Positions 40,572 to 48,533 of a DNA stretch of 64,000 nt are shown one piece after another; the first letter of the stretch is position 1; the number at the start of each line of letters is the position of its first letter. This DNA comes from Oscillospiraceae bacterium (GTDB lineage Bacteria; Bacillota; Clostridia; Oscillospirales; Oscillospiraceae). The stretch is from assembly GCA_017519975.1 (NCBI GenBank), contig JAFWRM010000001.1:1-64000 (forward strand), read 5' to 3'. The translations under genes and the position numbers were made by a program. The notes below the pieces were generated by a model that worked only from the letters and a program-made list of their open reading frames with translations, was not told the origin of the DNA and ran no database searches.

Positions 40572-41993
40572 ATGAAGTTTTTCAGCAATTCTCCCGTTTC
40601 CCGTCCGGTCCGTCTGCTGACCGCCCTGACCGCCGTCGTTCTGGCGGCCGCCATCATTCTGGTGACGGTCCTGCACGTGCTTCCGTCCAGCGTGATGGAA
40701 TACGATATGACGGCCAACGATCTCTACCGGGTTTCCGGCGTTACCACGCGCATGCTTCAGGAGCTGGAAGACCCCATCGAGATCCGGGTTTTCAGCGATG
40801 AAGCCAGCCTTGATCAGCGGTTCGTGAAGTACATGGAAAAATACACGGCGCTCTCCCCTCTGCTGACACTGGAGTTCATCGATCCGCAGAAGGAACCCTC
40901 CGCCGTCAAGGATCTTGACGGGGAGGCCAACACGGTTCAGGTGCGCAATGCCGTCACCGGAGATACGGCGTCCTTCAAGGTCTCCGGCTTTGAAGGTCAG
41001 GATGCGGCGGCTGTGCTGTACGATTCCGCTTCGTACTACGCATACGGCACCCAGACTCCCGTTTCCTTTGACGCCGAGGGACGTCTGGCGGGCGCCATCG
41101 GGACCGTCACCGGAAGCCAGCGATATACCATCTTCCACCTCACCGGTCACGGGGAAAGCCCCATGGCCACCTCCATCGCCGCCCTGCTGGAAAAGGCCAA
41201 TTACGAACAGTACTCTTTGGAACTTCTGAGCGTCGGTTCGATCCCGGAGACGTGCGATCTTCTCATCTGCAACGCCCCGACCTCCGATCTTTCCGAAGAC
41301 GAGCTGACGCTGCTGAAGCGCTGGCTGGCCGACGGCGGGAAGCTGCTGCTTGTGCTGGATGAAAACACTCTGCCCAACTTCTCCGCCCTGCTTAAGGTCT
41401 ACGGCATGCAGACGGAACAGGGATATCTGGCCGATCACGACAACGTTTACCAGCAGTACATGGACCGGTTCGGCATGTACTGCTTCCACCCCGTCTACAA
41501 TGAGGACAGCCCCCTGTGCGAGGGGATCGCCTCCGACGGCATGGTGATCGGTGCCGTTCCCCTGACACTGGTCTCGCCGGAGCGGCGGGGCTCGGAGACG
41601 GAATGGTTCATGAGCTCCAGCACCGGCGGCGTTAATTATTACGGTCAGCCGGAGGATGAGATCGAGGAAAAGATCTACTACGTCGGCGCGGTCGCGACGG
41701 AAGAGGTCGGCGACGAGAAGGAATCCCGTCTCACCGTCATTTCCTCCGGCTACTACGTCAGCGACACGGTCCTGAGCAGCTTCCCGAGCCTCTCCAACAG
41801 TACGGTGATCATGAACGCGATCAACGCCAATTTCGATGGCAAGGCCGCCGTGACCATCGGGGCAAAGGATCTGGGCCTCATACGGAACTCCCTGACCCGC
41901 ATCACCCCCTACGCCCTGTTCTTCACGGTGGTCGTTCCCGTGGCCTTTCTGGCGGCCGGTCTGTTCTTCTGGCTGCGCCGGCGGAAGCAGTGA
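40572..41993 (+). CDS. GldG-like ABC-associated auxiliary protein
   Basis: A 473-residue protein with an N-terminal helix (about 12-34), a large extracytoplasmic region and a C-terminal helix (about 448-468) followed by RRRKQ. The body contains FHLTGHGESPM and LLICNAPTSDLSEDE, which place it in the GldG/intraflagellar-transport-like (DUF4350-related) family, a Rossmann-like scaffold. With the ATPase and permease it completes a GldAFG triad. The ATG at 40572 is preferred over a GTG nine bases earlier because GAGGGGGTG precedes it. Confidence 0.87.
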   Translation: MKFFSNSPVSRPVRLLTALTAVVLAAAIILVTVLHVLPSSVMEYDMTANDLYRVSGVTTRMLQELEDPIEIRVFSDEASLDQRFVKYMEKYTALSPLLTLEFIDPQKEPSAVKDLDGEANTVQVRNAVTGDTASFKVSGFEGQDAAAVLYDSASYYAYGTQTPVSFDAEGRLAGAIGTVTGSQRYTIFHLTGHGESPMATSIAALLEKANYEQYSLELLSVGSIPETCDLLICNAPTSDLSEDELTLLKRWLADGGKLLLVLDENTLPNFSALLKVYGMQTEQGYLADHDNVYQQYMDRFGMYCFHPVYNEDSPLCEGIASDGMVIGAVPLTLVSPERRGSETEWFMSSSTGGVNYYGQPEDEIEEKIYYVGAVATEEVGDEKESRLTVISSGYYVSDTVLSSFPSLSNSTVIMNAINANFDGKAAVTIGAKDLGLIRNSLTRITPYALFFTVVVPVAFLAAGLFFWLRRRKQ

Positions 41994-42080
41994 ACCGCGC
42001 TCCCGCTTTCTCTCCGCTCCGCCGGTTTCAAGGACTTTCATGATCAGCTCCTGCCGGTTTTAATTAAATGTAAAATTGTT

Positions 42081-42109
42081 TTGACAAATCGCCCGCCGTG
42101 TGATATATT
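42081..42109 (+). promoter_or_regulatory. Promoter of rpsO
   Basis: Perfect TTGACA (42081-42086), 17-base spacer and TATATT (42104-42109). Confidence 0.85.
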
Positions 42110-42115
42110 TTTGTG

Positions 42116-42200
42116 GCTTGCCCGTGCACTTGGTTCCGGGGCACAGCCAGGAAGGCACCTTTCCGGCCCGGTACTCAGTCACAGGGGATAATCAAAAAGG
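42116..42200 (+). promoter_or_regulatory. Structured rpsO leader, candidate S15 autoregulatory RNA
   Basis: The leader of about 100 nt contains short complementary segments (GTGC/GCAC at 42124-42147; GGAAGG/CCTTTCC at 42150-42166). Ribosomal protein S15 represses its own mRNA through leader structures of several unrelated kinds. I see potential structure only and no recognised consensus. Confidence 0.35.
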
Positions 42201-42214
42201 AAGGATGAAATGCA

Positions 42215-42481
42215 ATGATCACCAAAGACCAGAAGACCGCCATCATCGAGAACAACAAGACCCACGACGCCGACACCGGCTCGCCGGAGGTCCAGATCGC
42301 TCTGCTCACCGAGCGCATCAGCCAGCTCACGGAGCACCTGAAGGTCCACAAGAAGGACAATCACAGCCGTCTGGGCATGTACAAGATGGTCGGTAAGCGC
42401 CGCCGTCTGCTCGACTATCTGGCCAAAACGGATATTGAGCGCTACAGAGCCTGCATCGCCAAGCTGGGCATCAGAAAGTAA
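42215..42481 (+). CDS. rpsO: 30S ribosomal protein S15
   Basis: An 88-residue protein of standard length, with the typical [15 protein letters not shown] and [19 protein letters not shown], the helical bundle that binds 16S rRNA helix 22. AAAGGAAGGATG is the binding site. It precedes pnp, the classic order. Confidence 0.98.
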   Translation: MITKDQKTAIIENNKTHDADTGSPEVQIALLTERISQLTEHLKVHKKDNHSRLGMYKMVGKRRRLLDYLAKTDIERYRACIAKLGIRK

Positions 42482-42492
42482 GGTTGAAACGG

Positions 42493-42526
42493 ACAGGGCA
42501 GGTCTGAGCCTTCAGGCCTGCCCTGT
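42493..42526 (+). terminator. rpsO-pnp intercistronic hairpin
   Basis: ACAGGGCAGG (42493-42502) pairs with CCTGCCCTGT (42517-42526) and the loop pairs further (CTGA/TCAG). It is followed by TGGTAC and not a T-run, so it may be a processing site or partial attenuator, as in other rpsO-pnp operons. Confidence 0.55.
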
Positions 42527-42652
42527 TGGTACAAAAACACATGGGAGTATTCCAGCTCATAGCAGTTGAAAGCATGCCCGAGCATCGCTGGGGCACGGTT
42601 TCAAGTGCTAAGGGCCGGGTCTCCCGACAGACAAAACGAAAGGAGACTTTTC

Positions 42653-44781
42653 ATGATCATCAAGCACAGAGAATTCCCCGGTTACAAAACCTACTCCATG
42701 GATCTTGCCGGCCGTCCTCTCACACTGGAAGTGGGCAAGCTGGCCGAGCTGGCCGGTGCCAGCGTTCTGGTCCGCTATGGCGAGACCGTAGTACTCTGCA
42801 CCTGCACCGCCTCCGCCCGTCCCAAGGACGGCATCGATTACTTCCCCCTGTCCGTGGACTTTGAGGAGAAGATGTACGCCGTAGGCCGCATTCCCGGCGG
42901 CTATCTGCGCCGCGAGGGCCGTCCCAGCGAGCGCGCCATACTGGCCAGCCGCATGATCGACCGTCCCATGCGTCCCCTGTTCCCCTCCGATCTGCGCAAC
43001 GACGTGGTCGTGACCTGCACCGTGCTGGCCGTAGACCACAACAACAACCCCGAGATCGCCGCCATGATCGGCGCCTCCGCCGCCGTCAGCATCTCCGAAG
43101 TACCCTTCAACGGCCCCATCGCCGGCGTCGGTCTGGGTTATCACGACGGGGAGTATTTCATCAACCCCACCTGTGAGCAGCGCGCCGTTTCCGACATGTA
43201 CTGCACCATCGCCGCTACGGCGAAGAAGGTCGTCATGATCGAGGCCGGCGGCGACCAGATCCCCGAGGACGTGATGTTCGAGGGCATCATGAAGGCCCAC
43301 GAGGCCATCAAGCCCATCGTCGCTCTGATCGACCGAATGGTCGAAGAGGTCGGCAAGCCCAAGTTTACCTATGAAAAGGCCAGCTTCAACGAGGAACTGT
43401 TTGCGAAGATCGTGGACAATTACTATGAGAAGGTCCAGTACTGCATGGATACGGACGACAAGAACGTCCGTGAAGAGCGCTACAACGCCGTGGTCGAAGA
43501 GATGATCGCCCAGTTCGGCGAGGAGTATCCCGAGATCACCTCCCAGCTGGAAGAGATCACCTACAAGATTCAGAAGAAGGTCGTCAAGAACTGGCTCATG
43601 CAGGGCAAGCGCGTGGACGGCCGCGCCATGAACGAGATCCGTCCTCTGGCCGCAGAAGTCGGCGTGCTGCCCCGCGTACACGGTTCCGCGCTTTTCACGC
43701 GCGGCCAGACCCAGGTGCTGTCCGTCGCAACGCTGGCCACCATCTCCTCCGCCCAGAAGCTGGACACCATTTTCGAGGAAGAATCCAAGCGCTACATGCA
43801 CCATTACAACTTCCCCTCCTACTCCGTGGGTGAAGCGCGGCCCAGCCGCAGCACCTCCCGCCGCGAGTATGGGCACGGCGCTCTGGCCGAGAAGGCCCTG
43901 GAGCCCGTCATCCCCAGTCTGGAGGAGTTCCCTACGCGATCCGCGTGGTATCTGAGGTCCTGTCCTCCAACGGCAGCACTTCTCAGGGCTCCATCTGCGG
44001 CAGCACGCTGGCGCTGATGGATGCCGGCGTGCCCATCAAGGCCCCCGTAGCCGGCATCAGCTGCGGTCTGATCTCCGACGGCGACGACTGGACCACCTTC
44101 ATCGACATCCAGGGCGTGGAAGACTTCCACGGGGAGATGGACTTCAAGGTGGCCGGCACCAAGAAGGGCATCACGGCCATCCAGATGGATCTGAAGAACG
44201 ACGGCCTGACCCCCGAGATCATCAAGAGCGCTTTCGAGATCACCCGTGAGGCCCGCATCCAGATCCTGGATGAGATCATGCTGCCCGTGATCTCCGAGCC
44301 CAGATCCGAGCTGGCTCCCACGGCCCCGAAGATGATCTCCATGAAGATCAATCCGGACAAGATCCGAGAGGTGATCGGATCCGGCGGCAAGGTGATCCAG
44401 AAGATCTGTGCCGACACCGGCGCCAAGATCGACATTGAGGACGACGGCAGCGTGTTCATCTCCGCCATCGACATCGAGGCCTGCCGCGCCGCCAAGCAGA
44501 CGATCGACAACATCGTGTTTGAACCCGAAGTCGGGGCTCTGTACTACGGCCAGGTGGTGCGCATCCTGCCCATCGGAGCCTTTGTTGAGCTGGCCCCCGG
44601 CAAGGACGGTATGATCCACATCAGCAAGCTGGAGAACCGGCGTGTTGCCAAGGTGGAAGACGTACTGAACGTCGGCGACTGGACCTGGGTAAAGGTCACC
44701 GAGATCGACGACCGCGGCCGCGTCAATCTGTCCCGCAAGGACGCTCTGAAAGAGCGCCGCGAGATGGGTCTGACGGACTGA
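42653..44781 (+). pseudogene. pnp: Polyribonucleotide nucleotidyltransferase, frameshifted
   Basis: The gene should encode a PNPase of about 709 residues. The first frame is PNPase up to SLEEFP (Pro427, near 43932) and then leaves it, stopping at 44017. PNPase resumes in the next frame with [18 protein letters not shown] and continues to 44781 through the KH (about 555-615) and S1 (about 620-690) domains. One C is missing from the run at 43930-43932: restoring it (TTC CCC TAC GCG) repairs everything. Both sides stay conserved, so a sequencing or assembly indel is likelier than decay. A second oddity is [14 protein letters not shown] where relatives have RGPGRREIGHG or RSPGRREIGHG. PNPase degrades RNA 3'-5' phosphorolytically. 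Confidence 0.9.
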
Positions 44782-44802
44782 TCGAACCAAATCCCGCATA
44801 CG

Positions 44803-44824
44803 AGGGGCTGCCGCAGGGCAGCCC
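44803..44824 (+). repeat. Hairpin between pnp and the M16 peptidase gene
   Basis: GGGGCTGCC-GCAG-GGCAGCCCC is a perfect 9-bp stem with tetraloop but no T-run. It may stabilise the pnp mRNA 3' side or slow transcription. Confidence 0.5.
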
Positions 44825-44857
44825 CTGTGCATATTCACCGAAAGGGAGGCGACCTCC

Positions 44858-46108
44858 ATGTACGAAGAACTGACTCTGCCGAACGGCGTGCGCCTGCTGC
44901 ACGAGGCCGTCCCCTCCGTTCGTTCCGCCGCTCTGGGCATCTGGGTCAACGCCGGGTCGAGGAACGAGATCGCTGCGGAAAACGGCAGCTGCCATTTCAT
45001 CGAGCACATGCTGTTCAAGGGAACGAAAACCCGCACGACCGAACAACTGGCCCGGGAAAGCGACGCCATCGGAGGCCGTCTTAACGCCTATACGACCAAG
45101 GAGTGCACCTGCTTTTACGGGCACGTACTGGATACGCATCTTCCGGCTCTCACGGATATTCTGAGCGACATGCTGCTGAACAGTCTCTTCCGGGAACGGG
45201 ATGTGAAAAGTGAACGCGGCGTGATCTGTGATGAGATCGACATGTACGCCGACGATCCGGAGGATCTGGTACACGAGCAGCTGTATCTCAGCGTCTTTGC
45301 CGGCAGTTCCCTTGCCCGGCCTGTGCTGGGAACCAGAAAGAGCCTGAGCGCACTCAGCGCCCGCGATCTGAAGCGCACCTACGCCCGCTGCTATACCGGC
45401 GGCAACGTTCTGATCTCCCTGTCCGGCAGTTACTCCGCGGTGGATCTGGACCGGATCGCCGGCGCTTTCTCCGCCCTGCCTGCGGGTCGGCCTCTCCCCG
45501 TGCGACGGGCGGTCTACCGGCCCTGCCGCGTGCTGACGGAAAAGGACTGTGAACAGAACCAGCTCGTGCTGGCGTGGCCCTGCATCAGTCTGACCGATCC
45601 CTCACGGTACGCCTTCAGCCTGCTCTCATCCATTCTCGGCGGAGGGGCTTCATCCCGCCTGTTCCAGACCGTGCGGGAAAAGCACGGGCTCTGTTACGGC
45701 ATCTCCGCCGGCGGTTCCTGCCATCGGAAGGAGGGCCTGTTCATCATTCACACCGGAGTGAGTCCGGAATCGGAACAGGGCGCCCTGCGTCTGATCCTGC
45801 GGGTGCTGGACCAGCTGAAGCAGGACGGCGTTACTGCAGAGGAACTGAACGCCGCCAAGGAGCAGACCCGCGCGAACCTGCTGATGGGTCTGGAGAGCAC
45901 CGTGAGCCGCATGAATCACCTGGCCCGCAGCGCTCTCACCACGGGGGACGTGCCTTCCCCGGAGGAGCTGTGCGCCAGATACGACGCCGTGACCGGGGAG
46001 GAGATCCGGGAGCTGGCCTGCCGCTGGCTGGATCTCAGTCAGGTCAGCGTTTCCGCCGTCGGGCATCCGGCGCCGGAGGACGTTTACAGGGAGGTGCTCG
46101 GGCTGTGA
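44858..46108 (+). CDS. M16-family zinc metallopeptidase
   Basis: A 416-residue inverzincin peptidase. The zinc motif H-x2-E-H is HFIEH (46-50), and the third ligand is Glu126 in CDEID, exactly 76 residues after the second His. The second half holds the inactive M16 domain with LGGGASSRLFQTVREKHGLCY. It resembles B. subtilis MlpA (YmxG), which also lies downstream of pnp. AAAGGGAGG site. The stop overlaps the tadA start. Confidence 0.93.
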   Translation: MYEELTLPNGVRLLHEAVPSVRSAALGIWVNAGSRNEIAAENGSCHFIEHMLFKGTKTRTTEQLARESDAIGGRLNAYTTKECTCFYGHVLDTHLPALTDILSDMLLNSLFRERDVKSERGVICDEIDMYADDPEDLVHEQLYLSVFAGSSLARPVLGTRKSLSALSARDLKRTYARCYTGGNVLISLSGSYSAVDLDRIAGAFSALPAGRPLPVRRAVYRPCRVLTEKDCEQNQLVLAWPCISLTDPSRYAFSLLSSILGGGASSRLFQTVREKHGLCYGISAGGSCHRKEGLFIIHTGVSPESEQGALRLILRVLDQLKQDGVTAEELNAAKEQTRANLLMGLESTVSRMNHLARSALTTGDVPSPEELCARYDAVTGEEIRELACRWLDLSQVSVSAVGHPAPEDVYREVLGL

Positions 46109-46572
46109 GATCTTCGGAGGATTACATGCAGCTCGCTCTGGCGCTGGCCAAGGAAGCCGCGGAGGACGGCGAAGTTCCGGTGGGCTGCGTGATCGCCGGT
46201 CCGGACGGGGCCGTGATCGGCACCGGGCGGAACCGCCGGGAAAGCGATTCCGACGCCACCGCCCACGCAGAAATGGAGGCCATCCGCGCCGCCTGTTCCG
46301 CGCTCGGCTCCTGGCGGCTGACAGGCTGCAGTCTGTACGTCACGCTGGAGCCCTGTCCCATGTGCGCCGGCGCCGTCATCAACGCCCGCGTTTCCCGCTT
46401 GTATTACGGAGCCAGAGAGCCCAACAGCGGATGCTGCGGCAGCGTTCTGAACCTGTTTATGGAACGGTTCGGTTTTGAGCCCAGGATCGAGGGCGGCGTC
46501 TGCGAACCCGCCTGTTCCGCACTGCTGAGGAGCTTCTTCGAGACACGGCGTTCCCGGGAGGTGCGGCTGTGA
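46105..46572 (+). CDS. tadA: tRNA-specific adenosine deaminase
   Basis: A 155-residue zinc deaminase that makes inosine 34 in tRNA-Arg(ACG). The zinc/catalytic motifs are HAE (54-56) and PCPMC (83-87). I prefer the GTG at 46105, which overlaps the previous stop (GTGA) and gives the family's usual N-terminal length; the ATG at 46126 with GGAGG close by is an alternative. The last residues overlap the next gene's GTG. Confidence 0.93.
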   Translation: MRSSEDYMQLALALAKEAAEDGEVPVGCVIAGPDGAVIGTGRNRRESDSDATAHAEMEAIRAACSALGSWRLTGCSLYVTLEPCPMCAGAVINARVSRLYYGAREPNSGCCGSVLNLFMERFGFEPRIEGGVCEPACSALLRSFFETRRSREVRL

Positions 46573-47243
46573 ATCTGCTTTTCATCGGACTGCCCGGCTG
46601 CGGAGTACGTGAAACGGCGCGCTTCGCCGCGGAACGGCTGGACCTTCGCTTTGTGGATACGGACGAGGTGCTGACACGTAATCTGAGCCTCTCCCTGCAG
46701 GATCTTTATTCCCTGTTCACGCCCGACGCTCTGCGGGACGTTCTGTGCCGCCTGGCCGGCCAGCTGGCGGAGGGCGACGGTTACTGCATCGCTGCAGGCG
46801 ACTGTTTTCTTGACGAGCCCGAGGCATTGGATACGCTGACTTCTTCGGCCTGCACCGTTTACCTTGACATGTCTCCTGAGGCGGCAGCCTCCGCGTGCCG
46901 GGAACCGGATCATCCGGTCCTGCGCCGAGGTCTGTTCCGGCTTCGGGAACTGTACGATACCCGACGGGAACGGCTGACAGAGACCGCCGATGCGATCCTG
47001 TCCGCGGATGGACGGACGCCTGAGGATCTGGCGGAGCAGGCGGCGTCCCGTTTCCCGCAGATGATCCGGAATCGGGACGACGCCGTGCTGCGGAAAAGGG
47101 CGCTGGAGGAAAACCGACACGCCCTCGTGCCCCTTCTGACTGCCCGCGCCGTTCTTCTCGGTCTGACTGAGGCACAGACCGAACGTTACATCGCATACGT
47201 ACTTGATCCGCCGGATCACGGCGGGACCACAGGAGGGGACTGA
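46569..47243 (+). CDS. Shikimate-kinase-like protein with degenerate P-loop
   Basis: A 224-residue protein. The N-terminal 165 residues follow the shikimate kinase fold: a P-loop-like GLPGCGVRE (7-15) and FVDTDEV at the substrate-binding Asp. The Walker lysine is Val13, with Arg14 and Glu15 following, so ATP hydrolysis is doubtful. A helical extension (about 165-224) is not part of the kinase family. It starts at a GTG overlapping the tadA stop and precedes an orphan gene. It may be a nucleotide-binding or purely structural relative. Confidence 0.75.
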   Translation: MNLLFIGLPGCGVRETARFAAERLDLRFVDTDEVLTRNLSLSLQDLYSLFTPDALRDVLCRLAGQLAEGDGYCIAAGDCFLDEPEALDTLTSSACTVYLDMSPEAAASACREPDHPVLRRGLFRLRELYDTRRERLTETADAILSADGRTPEDLAEQAASRFPQMIRNRDDAVLRKRALEENRHALVPLLTARAVLLGLTEAQTERYIAYVLDPPDHGGTTGGD

Positions 47244-47245
47244 AC

Positions 47246-47593
47246 ATGGAAATAAAGGTACGCCTTCGCGAACACGAATACCTTCTGCTCAAGGAGTGCT
47301 TCGACGAGATCGCTCCGGATCTGAACTTCCGGCTGGATCACGTGGAACCCGCTTTCCGGGCTCCGGGAGACGACGCGTGCGAATCCAACTCCACGCATAT
47401 CGTGCGATGCGAGACGGATAAGAAGCGCTGGAATGAGATCATGGATTACTGTACCGGTCTGGAGAAGACGGTATACGGCCCCAACGATGAACCGCTGTTC
47501 CCGGAAAGTGACCCACGCTTTCAGCGCTATCTGAAATTCGACCGCTGTTGGAGCGTCATGTTCTACATTGCGGACATGTACGGCTTCTGCTGA
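47246..47593 (+). CDS. Protein of unknown function, last gene of the M16-tadA operon
   Basis: A 115-residue soluble protein with Cys, Trp and Tyr scattered through an acidic sequence. It starts two bases after the previous stop, with a strong AGGAGGGG site, and ends at a strong terminator, so it is very likely real. I recognise no domain. The segment THIVRCETDKKRWNEIMDYC contains conserved-looking Cys residues, but metal binding is not evident. Confidence 0.65.
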   Translation: MEIKVRLREHEYLLLKECFDEIAPDLNFRLDHVEPAFRAPGDDACESNSTHIVRCETDKKRWNEIMDYCTGLEKTVYGPNDEPLFPESDPRFQRYLKFDRCWSVMFYIADMYGFC

Positions 47594-47603
47594 CAGACGA
47601 TAA

Positions 47604-47640
47604 AGGCCCCCTTCGGCGGTTGCCGAAGGGGGCCTGTGCG
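47604..47640. terminator. Bidirectional terminator, orphan gene / thioesterase
   Basis: A 14-bp perfect stem (47604-47617 with 47622-47635), GGTT loop. It is followed by GTGCGTTTTC on the plus strand and a TATC stretch on the minus. Confidence 0.82.
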
Positions 47641-47643
47641 TTT

Positions 47644-48369
47644 TCAGATCTCCCGGCCAAAGCAGACCGAGGCGCTGATTCCTTTCGGTCCGAGGATATC
47701 CACCCGGCCTCCCCCCTCGAAGGAAGAAAGCACGCAGCGAACGGTGTCTCCCGCCCGCACTTCGTTTCTGAAACGAAGTGTCACAACGTCGATCAGCCCG
47801 GGGTCTCCCGCTTCCGCCGGCAGCATGTCCTCCGCCATGGAGAGATACTCCAGATTGTGCAGGTGCCCCAGCATGTCCGTCCGACTGCGCCGGATCCCGG
47901 TGGTCGCCTGCGCCTCCGGTTCCGGCAGGTCGTCCAGTCTTCTGGCACGCCATCCGGCAAGTCCGCCGCCGGGTTCCTCCGGGAACCGGCGCAGGATATC
48001 CTCAGGCATGGGCACAACGGCGTGGTCCTTCGTCTGTACTACGATCCACCGGGACGTCGCCTCCGCAAGCAGATCTCCGCCCGGACCGGTAATGGTAAAA
48101 TCCCGCCAGCTGTGGACCCGGTTCGTCTGTCTTACCCGCGTTGTTACGGTCAGGTCCTTCCCATAGGCGGGGCGCCGGTATACCGCCAGATCCCAGGCAA
48201 GCATCACCCAGGCAAGACCTCGCTCGCCCATCCCCCGCAGACCCACGTTCTCGTTATCCGTATGGAACCCCGCCGTATCCTCGCAGAATCGCAGCAGGCT
48301 GCGGTTTTTCACCAGCATTCCCGCTCCCAGATCCTCCATGCCCGGTCGGAAAACTGCGGAAAAGCCCAT
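47644..48369 (-). CDS. Acyl-ACP thioesterase (FatA/FatB-like)
   Basis: A 241-residue double hot-dog protein. The first hot-dog covers about residues 5-130 (FCEDTAGFHTD...RVHSWRDFTI), and the second holds DMLGHLHNLEYLSMAED, the region of the catalytic Asn/His of plant-type thioesterases. It should release free fatty acids from acyl-ACP in the cytosol. The start at 48369 lies eight bases after AAAGGGG; earlier ATGs overlap the promoter. It stands alone, facing the glucosaminidase gene. Confidence 0.88.
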   Translation of the reverse strand: MGFSAVFRPGMEDLGAGMLVKNRSLLRFCEDTAGFHTDNENVGLRGMGERGLAWVMLAWDLAVYRRPAYGKDLTVTTRVRQTNRVHSWRDFTITGPGGDLLAEATSRWIVVQTKDHAVVPMPEDILRRFPEEPGGGLAGWRARRLDDLPEPEAQATTGIRRSRTDMLGHLHNLEYLSMAEDMLPAEAGDPGLIDVVTLRFRNEVRAGDTVRCVLSSFEGGGRVDILGPKGISASVCFGREI

Positions 48370-48403
48370 GCGCACATCCCCTTTTCTCTCGGTTTCTGTT
48401 GCC

Positions 48404-48411
48404 ATTATATC
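48404..48411 (-). promoter_or_regulatory. Extended -10 promoter of the thioesterase gene
   Basis: TGATATAAT on the minus strand: a perfect TATAAT (48409-48404) with the TGn extension and no good -35 at standard spacing. Confidence 0.55.
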
Positions 48412-48451
48412 ATGTTTTTGCTCATCCAAAGCGTATGAAAGCGAAAAACAG

Positions 48452-48480
48452 TTGACATAATCATAAAATTATTGTAGAGT
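48452..48480 (+). promoter_or_regulatory. Promoter of the glucosaminidase gene
   Basis: Perfect TTGACA (48452-48457), 17-base spacer and TAGAGT (48475-48480). Confidence 0.7.
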
Positions 48481-48533
48481 ATTATGCGGATTTTTATACC
48501 ATCCGTCTGACTTTATGGAAAGGAGGGTCCGTT

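Noticed and set aside
42116-42200. A known riboswitch class in the rpsO leader
   Set aside because: I see short stems but no ligand-riboswitch consensus; listed only as a possible S15 leader.
43945-44781. The distal pnp frame as an independent KH-S1 protein
   Set aside because: It starts in the middle of the second RNase PH domain, has no ribosome binding site, and joins the upstream frame after one inserted base.
46569-47243. A functional shikimate kinase (aroK)
   Set aside because: The P-loop lysine and following Ser/Thr are absent and there is no other aromatic pathway gene nearby.
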